DNA of 61,415 bases from an uncultured Bacteroidales bacterium. GTDB lineage: Bacteria > Bacteroidota > Bacteroidia > Bacteroidales > F082. Every line of letters starts with the position of its first letter. Position 1 is the stretch's first letter. The position numbers were made by a program, and so were the translations under genes. Shown piece after piece: positions 26,204-34,760 of this stretch. The stretch lies in assembly GCA_946185535.1 (NCBI GenBank), contig CAMHJX010000021.1:1-61415 (forward strand), written 5' to 3'. Below the pieces are notes generated by a model. The model had not been told where the DNA came from, searched no databases, and was given only the letters and a program-made list of their open reading frames with translations.

Positions 26204-29146
26204 ATGAAGAGATGGGCATGGGTAATATTGGTATTCGTATTCTTCGCTGCAAGACAAGATGCCTGGGCTCAAATTATAGTCAATGGCAATGTGTACGAAC
26301 AAGACGAAATCACTCCCATTGAAACCGCCACTGTCACTTTTTCAGGAATGAATATATCAGGCGACACCATTGTATATCAGTTTATTACAGACTCGTTAGG
26401 CCATTATTGCGACAATGTGACGGCAGGCATGTATCGTGTTTGGGCATCAGCTGAAGGATATGCAACAGCTTACCTTGCCGACTCGCTATTTTTAACAGGA
26501 GAACAGACACAAAACGACATTGATTTCTCACTGCACGAGCTGTTTTACCCCGTACGATATGTGGCAGCACGTCAGTTCACCAACGACTTGGTGCGCATAA
26601 GCTGGTCAATGCACGACCCCTTGTTGGTTGAGGATTTCGAGACAGGCGACTTTAGCCGTTTCCCATGGAACAACAACCTGAGCGATTACCCTTGGTCCAT
26701 TGACACCCTCCATGCCTACGAAGGCAACTATTGCATGAAGTCGACCTGCGAAACTGTAGGAAGCGGCGTTTCGCAAATCGAGGTTTCCGTTTTTGTGCCT
26801 TTGGAGGGCCAAATGAGTTTCTATAGCAAGATTTCATCGGAAAATCCATGGGACATGGGGCGTTTTTATCTTGACGGCGTGAAAAAAATGGAATGCTCTG
26901 GCGAGGAAGGATGGATTGAACATCGGTTTGATATTTCTGTGGGCGAACATGTTTTCCGCTGGGATTATGTCAAAGACGCCTCCACCGATGTGGGCAACGA
27001 CTGCTTCTACGTGGATTGCATACGTTTCTACCAAAACGACGGCTCAAAGACGACGCGCTCTTTTCAGTATTATGACTTGTTCCGCAGTCGTTTCGAAGAA
27101 GAGCCCGTGATGATGGCCTCCCATCTGACCGATACAGTCTTTATGGATATGAGCTGGAACAGCCTTCCATGGGGACAATACCGCTGGGGCGTAAGTTGCC
27201 ATTACGAAGGCAACCGAAGCGTTTCTGACACCATCTGGTCGGCTTATTTGGACAAGGAAATGACTACCAGTTTCGTCCTCGACGTCGCAACAAATGTAGG
27301 CTTGTCACCTTTAGGTGCCTCCGTAACGCTTTCATCACACGACGAACAAAGTCATGCCTATCAGGCAACCTTAGATGCCAACGGTCATCTGATGTTGCCA
27401 ACAGTCTACCGCGATGAATATGACTTGAGGATCCATCTTGACGGTTTTGTGGATTATGTTTCAGATTCAGTCATTTCCGTTTTCGAACCAACCCAAATCG
27501 AAGTGGAATTGATGGAGGCGACAAATGGCGTTGACAGTCTGTATGTTTCTTCCACAGGCTGGGCGATTTGGTCCATAGAAGAAACTCAGAACCGTGATTT
27601 ACAGTATTTTGAAATCCTGTTGAATGGAGAAGCAATTGGCCAAACGACCAACACTTCTTACCAATTGGATATCAGCAATTTGACTGAAGGCGACACTTGT
27701 ATGGCTCAGGTAAGACCCATTTATCTGTCCGACACATGCGAATGGAAGACCTTCCAATGGGTTTATCGACCATGTTCTGACTATACGGGAATTACTGCTT
27801 TGACATGGGCTTTACATTACGGTGGAATCCAACTATCCTGGGATTACCCGGAAGGAAATTTCATTGGTGCCATGCTGTTCCGCGATCGCGAATTTCTTGG
27901 TTTTACCGAGGACGATACCTTCTTGGACGAGACATTGGAATTGCACGGCGAGGTGGAATATTGCCTGCGCTTGGTTTTTGATGGCCCATTGGACGGCACC
28001 TACTACTCCATGTCGTGTGAGGAGTGTACCTCTGCCCTTCTCCCATCCTATTGCGACCCACCAGTGAAATTGGACGGCACGAACTATTACGAGGACGACA
28101 ACGACCATGGTGCCTTGATTTCGTGGGGCGAACGACCCGAGCCTATCAACCAATGGCTCTATCATGATGATGGTGTCTTCAAACGTTCTTTAGGAGGTAA
28201 TGATGAACCACGCATCTTTTGGGCTATCCGTTTCGAAGCCGAAGACTTGGCCGAGTATGTTGGAACTTATTTGAGGGAAGTGTCGCTTTACGATGTGGGC
28301 GCAGGCACTTACCAGCTTTGGGTGTATGTCGGTGGCGACACGGCACCGCGCACCTTGGTCCGCTCCCAAAACATGACTTTGACCAATGTCCAAGCCTGGC
28401 ATGAGGAAAGCATTAGTCCAGCTTTCGAGATTCCAGAAAACGAACCGCTTTGGATTGTCGTCGGGCAGCAAGGTTTGTCACGTCCGGCATCCGCTTGCCA
28501 AGACATGGGTAATGCCAACGGCCGTTGGGTGTCGTTGGACGGTCAGACCTGGACCGACATGCACACCTTCAACATGTACTACACCTGGATGCTGCGCGCC
28601 TTTGTCACCAACCAAGCGGGGCGCGAGATGGCACTCGACAAAGAAGGCTACATCTTGCAGCAATACAATCTGTATCGCTCGTTCGACAACACAGACTATG
28701 AACAAGTGGCATCAATTCCTGCCATAGAAAGCCAACTTTATTATGAATACCGCGACAACCTGGCCGATGATGACCACGAGGACGTCTATTACCGTTTGAC
28801 GGCCTTCTATTTGGCTGACAACGGCGAGACCTGCGAGTCGGACTATGCCGCCTCTTTGAATGACTCCGAACAGAACTATGTCGCAATAGACCTGACTTCG
28901 ACCGATGAAAACCAAACGCTTGATTTCAAGCTCTATCCCAATCCAACGAGCGGCCAAATTACCATTGAATTGGAGGAAATGCAAAAGGTCATGGTATACA
29001 ATGTCTTGGGACAGGTCTTGCTCAGCAAAGAGGCCAAGGGTGATGCTTTGCAGCTGGATTTGTCGGGGTTGGGGAATGGTTTGTATTGGGTGAAAATCAT
29101 ATCTCAAAACGGAATAGCGGTTAAACCTTTAGTCATTTCAAAATAA
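26204..29146 (+). CDS. Large adhesin-like T9SS protein
   Basis: 980 residues. Signal peptide (ends DAWAQ), a carboxypeptidase-regulatory-like domain (~24-110), a cleaved-adhesin/MAM-like jelly-roll (~140-280: VEDFETGDFSRFPWNNN, SIDTLHAYEGNYCMKS), another regulatory-like domain, FN3 segments, a second jelly-roll region (~620-800) resembling the 51516-52634 protein, and a sorting domain (LYPNPTSGQITIE to KPLVISK). The architecture is that of gingipain-associated haemagglutinin-type adhesins without a protease. Follows the beta-helix gene by 14 nt. Confidence 0.8.
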   Translation: MKRWAWVILVFVFFAARQDAWAQIIVNGNVYEQDEITPIETATVTFSGMNISGDTIVYQFITDSLGHYCDNVTAGMYRVWASAEGYATAYLADSLFLTGEQTQNDIDFSLHELFYPVRYVAARQFTNDLVRISWSMHDPLLVEDFETGDFSRFPWNNNLSDYPWSIDTLHAYEGNYCMKSTCETVGSGVSQIEVSVFVPLEGQMSFYSKISSENPWDMGRFYLDGVKKMECSGEEGWIEHRFDISVGEHVFRWDYVKDASTDVGNDCFYVDCIRFYQNDGSKTTRSFQYYDLFRSRFEEEPVMMASHLTDTVFMDMSWNSLPWGQYRWGVSCHYEGNRSVSDTIWSAYLDKEMTTSFVLDVATNVGLSPLGASVTLSSHDEQSHAYQATLDANGHLMLPTVYRDEYDLRIHLDGFVDYVSDSVISVFEPTQIEVELMEATNGVDSLYVSSTGWAIWSIEETQNRDLQYFEILLNGEAIGQTTNTSYQLDISNLTEGDTCMAQVRPIYLSDTCEWKTFQWVYRPCSDYTGITALTWALHYGGIQLSWDYPEGNFIGAMLFRDREFLGFTEDDTFLDETLELHGEVEYCLRLVFDGPLDGTYYSMSCEECTSALLPSYCDPPVKLDGTNYYEDDNDHGALISWGERPEPINQWLYHDDGVFKRSLGGNDEPRIFWAIRFEAEDLAEYVGTYLREVSLYDVGAGTYQLWVYVGGDTAPRTLVRSQNMTLTNVQAWHEESISPAFEIPENEPLWIVVGQQGLSRPASACQDMGNANGRWVSLDGQTWTDMHTFNMYYTWMLRAFVTNQAGREMALDKEGYILQQYNLYRSFDNTDYEQVASIPAIESQLYYEYRDNLADDDHEDVYYRLTAFYLADNGETCESDYAASLNDSEQNYVAIDLTSTDENQTLDFKLYPNPTSGQITIELEEMQKVMVYNVLGQVLLSKEAKGDALQLDLSGLGNGLYWVKIISQNGIAVKPLVISK

Positions 29147-29149
29147 GTC

Positions 29150-29731
29150 ATGAAAAAAAGCATTATAGGCATAGTATTGTTATTATCAATACTTGCATTG
29201 AACGGAAAAACCGTTGCTCAATCAAGGCTGTCACTTTGTACCAGGTTAGATGTGACTACACAATTGAAAAGCTATTACAATTCCATGGATAGTGTTATAC
29301 AGACCCGATTAGGAGATGAGTATCTTTTCCGATTCACAGTCATGCCATCGTTTGATCCTGAATATGCATTACAAATAGAATCCGTTGAAGAGCTGTATTT
29401 CTTAAAGGTAATCTCGTTTGACAAAAACCTATGGTATGCAAAAGACGTTACAGACATCAATATAGATGAATGTTTTGTTGAGTTGGAAACGGAGCTTGCG
29501 GAACAAGTGTTGTATTTAAGCAGGCAATTCATCGATAATAAAATAGATAGTGTTTCCGTCGGAGGCACTATTGATGGAAATCTGTATCAATTTGAGATAA
29601 ACGAAAATGGGGTGATTTCTTGTGGGCAAATTTGGGAACCAGCCCCCGAAAGTCCTTTGGATCATTTTTGTTTATTATGTGCTCATTTAAAGGATGGCTG
29701 CTTGACTGAAAACAAATCTAAAAACCAATAA
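29150..29731 (+). CDS. Secreted protein of unknown function
   Basis: 193 residues with a signal peptide (MKKSIIGIVLLLSILALNGKTVAQ). Mature part has two cysteine pairs near its end (CLLCAHLKDGC) and no family I recognise. Starts 3 nt after the previous stop, so it belongs to the STN operon. Lacks a T9SS sorting domain, so probably periplasmic or outer-membrane associated. Confidence 0.68.
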   Translation: MKKSIIGIVLLLSILALNGKTVAQSRLSLCTRLDVTTQLKSYYNSMDSVIQTRLGDEYLFRFTVMPSFDPEYALQIESVEELYFLKVISFDKNLWYAKDVTDINIDECFVELETELAEQVLYLSRQFIDNKIDSVSVGGTIDGNLYQFEINENGVISCGQIWEPAPESPLDHFCLLCAHLKDGCLTENKSKNQ

Positions 29732-29737
29732 AATCTC

Positions 29738-30475
29738 ATGAAAAGCATAAAAACCATCATATTACAAATCTGTAGGAAAGGCTTGAAAATCGTTTTTGCC
29801 CTACTATGTCTCTATTTGTTTAAAGCAAATGATGCTTATGCTCAGGAAGGCGAATATGTTTTAACCGAAGATAAAAAGGTCACGATTATTATCAAAAATG
29901 GGTATTACGCTTTGGATATTGACAATTCATTTCATGATGTATTGACATATGATCGTGTGTCATTTGGAAAGTATGAATGGAACGGTGACACTATTCGGCT
30001 AAAAGATGTTTTGCTCAACTTTACAATGGAGATGAGAGTCCTTGATTCTCGTGATTTAGTGCTCACAAAAGGGTTCCATTTATGGATAGGCAAGACATTC
30101 AAATATGACCATGATTTACAGCGGTGGGATTGGACAAAAACCATCGAAGATTATGAAACGCACACAAAAAACATCTGGGTTCATTGGCGAGCCGATTCAA
30201 CATTTGCATGTGATACAGGTTGGTATGTATGGAAGGATTTCAGCAGACATGGGACGGATTTCCAATTAAAGGAAGATGGTCGTTTTGAATTCACAATTGG
30301 CGATATGGTTTTCCTTTCAGGATGCTGGAATCAAGTGGGTAATCTCCTTGTTTTTAAGGATGATATAATAGCCGAACCGTTTTATGCTGTGGTTGAAGAA
30401 GACGGCATCGTTCCTTTCTTGCCTAACATATTAGGTTTATGGGAATATCATCACTATGATGAAGGAGGAGAATAA
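29738..30475 (+). CDS. Secreted protein of unknown function, last gene of the STN operon
   Basis: 245 residues. Signal peptide with core IVFALLCLYLF ending NDAYAQ; mature part rich in beta strands and tryptophan, for example KSFKYDHD-like LQRWDWTKTIEDYE and IWVHWRADS. Resembles lipocalin-like or DUF-type calycin folds only in general composition. Starts 6 nt after the previous stop. No sorting domain. Confidence 0.65.
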   Translation: MKSIKTIILQICRKGLKIVFALLCLYLFKANDAYAQEGEYVLTEDKKVTIIIKNGYYALDIDNSFHDVLTYDRVSFGKYEWNGDTIRLKDVLLNFTMEMRVLDSRDLVLTKGFHLWIGKTFKYDHDLQRWDWTKTIEDYETHTKNIWVHWRADSTFACDTGWYVWKDFSRHGTDFQLKEDGRFEFTIGDMVFLSGCWNQVGNLLVFKDDIIAEPFYAVVEEDGIVPFLPNILGLWEYHHYDEGGE

Positions 30476-30490
30476 ACCAATAAAAATCCA

Positions 30491-30498
30491 TACCTTTG
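30491..30498 (+). promoter_or_regulatory. -7 element for the ABC-F gene
   Basis: TACCTTTG followed by CCG, 20 nt upstream of the ATG at 30518. Confidence 0.55.
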
Positions 30499-30517
30499 CC
30501 GCCTAAAACGGTAAACG

Positions 30518-32470
30518 ATGATTTCAATCCAAAACCTGAGCATGCATTTTACTGGTGAGGACCTCTTCACCGATATTTCCTTTTTGATTCGCGAGAAGGA
30601 CCGCATCGGTTTGGTGGGCAAGAACGGCGCAGGAAAGACCACGCTGCTGAAGCTCATTTGTGGATTGGAACAGCCTTCAAAAGGTGATGTCATTATCCCG
30701 CAAGGCGTTACCATTGGCTATCTTCCCCAAGAGAAGAATGTGAACAGCACGAAAACCGTTTTGGATGAAGCGCTTTCCGCCTTCGATGAATACCATCAAT
30801 TAGAACGCGATGTGGAAAAGTTGCAGCAGGAATTAGCCGACCGCACCGACTATGAAAGCCCGCAATACGAGAAGCTCATCGTCAAGCTGAACAACTTGAA
30901 CGACCGCTTGGCCTTACTCGGTGGCAACAGCATCGAGGGCGAAGCGGAAAGGATTTTGGTCGGCTTGGGCTTCGGTCATGAGGATATGCAACGCCCTATG
31001 CGCGAGTTCAGCAACGGTTGGCAGATGCGCGTAGAATTGGCCAAGATCCTATTGAAAAAGCCCAACCTGCTCCTTCTTGACGAGCCCACCAACCACCTCG
31101 ATATTGAGTCCATCCAATGGCTCGAAGGCTTCCTGAAAGCCTATTACGGTGCCATCCTGATGGTGTCGCACGACCGCGCCTTCTTGGACAATATTACTAT
31201 CCGCACGGTGGAAATCAGCAACGGCAAGATTTACGACTACAAGGTGCCATATTCCGATTATGTCGGTCTGCGCGAAGAGCGCATCGACATGCAGCGTTCG
31301 GCCTACGAGAACCAACAGCGCGAAATCAAGAACATCGAGGCCTTCATCGAACGATTCCGTTACAAGGCGACCAAGGCCAAGCAGGTGCAGAGCCGCGTGA
31401 AAATGCTCGAGAAGATGGATGAGATTGTGATCGACGACATCGACAGCACGGCTATCCACTTCAAGTTTCCGCCTGCGCCACATTCCGGTAAGGTCACTTT
31501 GGAACTGAACCATGTCGGTAAGTCATACGGAGACCAAGTCATCCTCAAAGACATCAACCTGCTGATTCCGAGAGGTGAGAAAATAGCCTTTGTGGGACGC
31601 AACGGCGAAGGCAAGTCCACACTATCGAAAATCATCTGCGGTGTACTCGACCATGAAGGCGAGGTGAAACTCGGTCACGAAGTGAAGATCGGATATTATG
31701 CGCAAAACCAGCAGGACATGCTCGACATGAACAAGACCGTATTCGAGACCTTGGATGATGTAGCCGTTGGCGATATGCGACAGAAGGTAAAAGCTTTGCT
31801 CGGTTCCTTCCTCTTCCGTGGTGATGACATCGACAAGAAGGTGAAAGTGCTCTCGGGTGGCGAGAAAGCCCGCCTTTCCTTGGCCAAGATGCTGCTTTTC
31901 CCGACCAACCTATTGGTCCTCGACGAGCCGACCAACCACTTGGACATGCTTTCCAAGGATATCTTAAAAAACGCCTTAATCCAATACGACGGCACCTTAA
32001 TCATCGTCTCCCACGACCGTGACTTCCTGCAAGGCTTGACTAACAAGGTCTACGAGTTCCGCAAGCCCAACATCAAGGAATACATCGGCGACATTTACGA
32101 CTTCTTGGAGCAGAAGAATCTCAGCCACTTGAAGGAGTTGGAGATTGCTGCCAAACAAACCAAAGTCCAAGAAGTCGTACCACAGTCACAGAATAAGATT
32201 AACTACGAGCGCAAGAAGCAGATTGATGCCAAGTTGCGCAAAGTTGACAAGGAAATCCAACGCCTGGAGGAAGCCATCGGGAAATTAGAGACCGAACTAG
32301 CTGAACAAGATGCCATCATGGCCCATCCCGACCAACATCCTGACATCAAAATCGACAACGACTGGTATTGGGCCTATGGACAGAAAAAAGAGCAACTCCA
32401 ATCACTAATGGATGATTGGGGAGAGAAGCAGATAGAACGGGAAGAGATTTTGACAGAATATGAGAAATAA
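30518..32470 (+). CDS. ABC-F family ATPase
   Basis: 650 residues with two ABC domains and no membrane segments. Domain 1: Walker A GKNGAGKTT (~36-44), LLLLDEPTNHLD; domain 2: GRNGEGKST, LSGGEKARLSLAKM, LVLDEPTNHLD; between them the ABC-F linker (~240-310, arginine/lysine-rich). A C-terminal coiled coil (~560-650) resembles that of Uup. ABC-F proteins act on the ribosome to relieve stalling or protect against drugs; which role applies is not clear. Its last ~20 codons are duplicated, diverged, at 34198-34260 beyond the neighbouring ATPase gene. Confidence 0.92.
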   Translation: MISIQNLSMHFTGEDLFTDISFLIREKDRIGLVGKNGAGKTTLLKLICGLEQPSKGDVIIPQGVTIGYLPQEKNVNSTKTVLDEALSAFDEYHQLERDVEKLQQELADRTDYESPQYEKLIVKLNNLNDRLALLGGNSIEGEAERILVGLGFGHEDMQRPMREFSNGWQMRVELAKILLKKPNLLLLDEPTNHLDIESIQWLEGFLKAYYGAILMVSHDRAFLDNITIRTVEISNGKIYDYKVPYSDYVGLREERIDMQRSAYENQQREIKNIEAFIERFRYKATKAKQVQSRVKMLEKMDEIVIDDIDSTAIHFKFPPAPHSGKVTLELNHVGKSYGDQVILKDINLLIPRGEKIAFVGRNGEGKSTLSKIICGVLDHEGEVKLGHEVKIGYYAQNQQDMLDMNKTVFETLDDVAVGDMRQKVKALLGSFLFRGDDIDKKVKVLSGGEKARLSLAKMLLFPTNLLVLDEPTNHLDMLSKDILKNALIQYDGTLIIVSHDRDFLQGLTNKVYEFRKPNIKEYIGDIYDFLEQKNLSHLKELEIAAKQTKVQEVVPQSQNKINYERKKQIDAKLRKVDKEIQRLEEAIGKLETELAEQDAIMAHPDQHPDIKIDNDWYWAYGQKKEQLQSLMDDWGEKQIEREEILTEYEK

Positions 32471-32482
32471 GATGCGATAAAG

Positions 32483-32586
32483 TGCTGTTAAGTGAAAATT
32501 TTTCTGACATAACAGCATTTTATCTGCAAAAAATGTTTAATAGCGTGCTGGTAAGTCGAATTTTTAGGGACTTAACAGCACGCTAT
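32483..32586. repeat. Palindromes A1 and A2, 3' side of ATPase A
   Basis: A1: arms TGCTGTTA (32483-32490) and TAACAGCA (32510-32517). A2: arms ATAGCGTGCTGGTA (32540-32553) and TAACAGCACGCTAT (32573-32586), one mismatch. Both have exactly 19 nt between arms, with a T5 tract. The TAG stop of ATPase A (32583-32585) lies inside the A2 right arm. A1 followed by T4 could also terminate ABC-F transcription. Confidence 0.85.
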
Positions 32587-34007
32587 CGTGATTCTTTGAA
32601 CAAATCATCCATCGTCACTTCCGATTGGATGTTGTTCCAATAAGCATTATGAGCGACACCGTATGTGGTAATCATGGTAAGGTGGATGGCTTTGCGGGTT
32701 TTGGTAACTTCTTGAAACACAGATTTCCGTCTCCGAAGTTTGTTGTCTTCCTCTTTGTCAATCCGATAAACATCATCCGAAAACTTCATTTCACAAAGAT
32801 TGATGACGCCATCGTTACGGTCAAAAAGCAAGTCGATTTGCACACCCTCGTGTTCTTTGATAGTTTCGACATGCCATGATTGGGCGTTGCTGATCACTCC
32901 AGCGATACCTAATGCAGACCTGATTTGAGGTAAATGCCATAAACATACCCGCTCAAAAGCCAGTCCTGCCCAAGCTGTGTGGATTGGAGTAGATAAGTTG
33001 TTGGTCCAGAAATGGTTGTCGTGGTGGTAGTTGTTCTCAATATAGCGGAAGTAGAACAAGGTGAAATGATCCATAAGTTGATAAATCGCCTCGCGTTTTA
33101 TCTTGCCAATGACCTGATACTTTCGAATGAAATTGCATTTCTCTAACTCCTCGGTCGCCTGTATGAAAACCTTATTGTCGTCAAGTCCGGTGCTTTCGAG
33201 CAGCGCTTTTCGGGTCATGCCCGCTTTCTTGGTTGCCAAGGCAGTAACGATGGCAATGTAAGGTGCAGGTCGCTTGAACAAGGAGGCATAAAGAGCATTG
33301 AATTCATCAGCAAGGCGTCCGTCCTCTTCAAAAAACAAACGGTCAATATTCTGTGCCAGACTCTCATTGCGTCGCAAGAGGCTCCAATAATAGGGTATGC
33401 CGCCCAAGATCATATAGGTTTCCACAAGGTCTTTTCTTGTCATGCTGAGTTTGAGTGACTGGGCTAATTGTTCACATTCGTTGATACAGAAAGGCTGGAG
33501 GTAAATCTTGTCAGTCAATCGGTTATGCAATCCGCCATGGTCGCGGATGATTTTCTTGATAATCCATGAGGTGGCACTTCCGCAAACGACGAGGACGATG
33601 TCTTTACGCATATTGGCCCAACCATTCCAAAAATGCTCCAAGGCACTGATGAGCTGTGACTTTGGGGTATCCATCCACGGCAGCTCGTCCAAAAAAACCA
33701 CCTTTTTCTTATCGGGAGATTGTTCTAATACCATCTCAAGTAAGTGGAAGGCCTCAAACCAAGTGCGTGGCATCTTGCAGCGCTTCAATCCAGCCTTGCG
33801 CAGCGATTCGCGAAACTCGGTCAGTTGTTCTTTTTTCGGGGCATTGGCTACACCTGTGTGATAAAATGCGAAATGGTTCTCAAAGGTCTCTTTGATAAGG
33901 TAGGTCTTGCCCACGCGTCGCCTCCCATAAACGGCGCAGAATTGCGATTCGTCTTTCTCCAATAGTTCAAGGAGTTCTCTTCTTTCTTCGTTGCGTCCAA
34001 TTAGCAT
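32583..34007 (-). CDS. AAA ATPase with DUF234 nuclease-like domain (ATPase A)
   Basis: 474 residues. N-terminal ATPase_2-type AAA domain: Walker A GRRRVGKT (28-35), Walker B VVFLDELPW, and the CGSATSWI sensor segment. A winged-helix middle follows (~250-320, MTRKALLESTGLDDNKVF). The C-terminal DUF234-type part has a PD-(D/E)XK-like core: D392, E406, K408 (GVQIDLLFD, LCEMKFS). Such proteins are multi-copy in many Bacteroidota and archaea and their role is unsettled. Clear paralogue of the gene at 59520-60938. ATG at 34007 chosen; the frame opens at a TTG at 34034. Flanked on both sides by its own palindromes. Confidence 0.88.
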   Translation of the reverse strand: MLIGRNEERRELLELLEKDESQFCAVYGRRRVGKTYLIKETFENHFAFYHTGVANAPKKEQLTEFRESLRKAGLKRCKMPRTWFEAFHLLEMVLEQSPDKKKVVFLDELPWMDTPKSQLISALEHFWNGWANMRKDIVLVVCGSATSWIIKKIIRDHGGLHNRLTDKIYLQPFCINECEQLAQSLKLSMTRKDLVETYMILGGIPYYWSLLRRNESLAQNIDRLFFEEDGRLADEFNALYASLFKRPAPYIAIVTALATKKAGMTRKALLESTGLDDNKVFIQATEELEKCNFIRKYQVIGKIKREAIYQLMDHFTLFYFRYIENNYHHDNHFWTNNLSTPIHTAWAGLAFERVCLWHLPQIRSALGIAGVISNAQSWHVETIKEHEGVQIDLLFDRNDGVINLCEMKFSDDVYRIDKEEDNKLRRRKSVFQEVTKTRKAIHLTMITTYGVAHNAYWNNIQSEVTMDDLFKESR

Positions 34008-34031
34008 GGCGTTATTTTTAGATTGATATTG

Positions 34032-34039
34032 CAAAGAAA
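34032..34039 (-). promoter_or_regulatory. Probable -7 element of ATPase A
   Basis: Minus-strand TTTCTTTG followed by GCAA, one base off TAnnTTTG. About 20 nt upstream, the expected -33 position falls inside palindrome A3. Confidence 0.4.
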
Positions 34040-34053
34040 CGTAATTTTTTTCG

Positions 34054-34163
34054 ATTATTTGCTGTTAAGTCGCTATTTTTTACACTTAACAGCAAATAAT
34101 CTGATATTTTTGCTCGATAATATGCTGTTATGTTAATTTTTTGAGGACTTAGCAGCTGATTAT
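34054..34163. repeat. Palindromes A3 and A4, 5' side of ATPase A
   Basis: A3: perfect arms ATTATTTGCTGTTA (34054-34067) and TAACAGCAAATAAT (34087-34100). A4: arms ATAATATGCTGTTA (34117-34130) and TAGCAGCTGATTAT (34150-34163), three mismatches. Both have a 19-nt spacer with a T6 tract. Core TGCTG.TA/TA.CAGC is shared with A1 and A2 while the outer bases differ yet still pair. Confidence 0.85.
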
Positions 34164-34197
34164 ATACAATGAATAGAAGGGGAAAAGGACGCAAGCC

Positions 34198-34260
34198 CAA
34201 ATGGACGACTGGGGAGAGAAGCAAATTGAGCGCGAGGAAGTAATGGCAGAGTACAATTGA
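34198..34260 (+). pseudogene. Duplicated 3' end of the ABC-F gene
   Basis: Encodes QMDDWGEKQIEREEVMAEYN and a stop, matching the ABC-F C-terminus LMDDWGEKQIEREEILTEYEK at 32407-32470. DNA identity is roughly three quarters and most differences are silent, so it is old or came from another strain. It lies directly beyond palindrome A4. The remainder of 34261-34380 shows nothing but AT-rich sequence. Confidence 0.8.
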
Positions 34261-34384
34261 GTGCAAACATGCCATTTCTTTATTCGATAAAAATTGATAA
34301 TCCACAAACGGCTTTGAAAATCAACGCTTTAAAAATGTAATAATCTTATTTTCAATTATTTATGAAAACTGTGGATTTTTTTCC

Positions 34385-34392
34385 TACCTTTG
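34385..34392 (+). promoter_or_regulatory. -7 element for the small coiled-coil gene
   Basis: TACCTTTG followed by GCG, 51 nt upstream of the ATG at 34443. Confidence 0.55.
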
Positions 34393-34442
34393 CGTTCGAT
34401 TTTGAAAACGAACAACCAACAACAGTATAAATTCAACGGATT

Positions 34443-34754
34443 ATGTACCAAATTTTTAAAGACCAACTCGACAAGTCAAAACTCATCATTTCGGGCGTAA
34501 AAAGAAACCAACGTCTCGGTCGCGATGCCGGCGTGGAAGAAAGCGTGATCCAAAAGATGGAGGAAGACTGCAAGCGTTTGGAAGCCATTTCTGCCGAAAT
34601 CGACAAACTTCAAGAAGAACTTCGCAAGAAGAGCGATGAAGCCCATGTCGCCCTCAACACCTTGAAAAGCAGGACACAAATCGTGAAAAAATCCATCAAA
34701 TCGAAGTATGACCAAACTTGGTGGACCAAGTTCGGCATCCCTGACAGGAGATAA
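34443..34754 (+). CDS. Small coiled-coil protein
   Basis: 103 residues, no signal peptide. Mostly a charged helix (~25-85: VIQKMEEDCKRLEAISAEIDK) with a conserved-looking tail TWWTKFGIPDRR. Cytoplasmic. It has its own promoter and an intrinsic terminator that falls within the 3' end of the opposing gene. I recognise no named family; it looks like a conserved Bacteroidota small protein. Confidence 0.75.
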   Translation: MYQIFKDQLDKSKLIISGVKRNQRLGRDAGVEESVIQKMEEDCKRLEAISAEIDKLQEELRKKSDEAHVALNTLKSRTQIVKKSIKSKYDQTWWTKFGIPDRR

Positions 34755-34760
34755 GACAAT

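Noticed and set aside
32483-32517. Palindromes A1 and B1 as ordinary terminators only
   Set aside because: They do have T runs outside, but the same palindromes also occur upstream of the ATPase promoters, and the fixed 19-nt spacer is far longer than a terminator loop.
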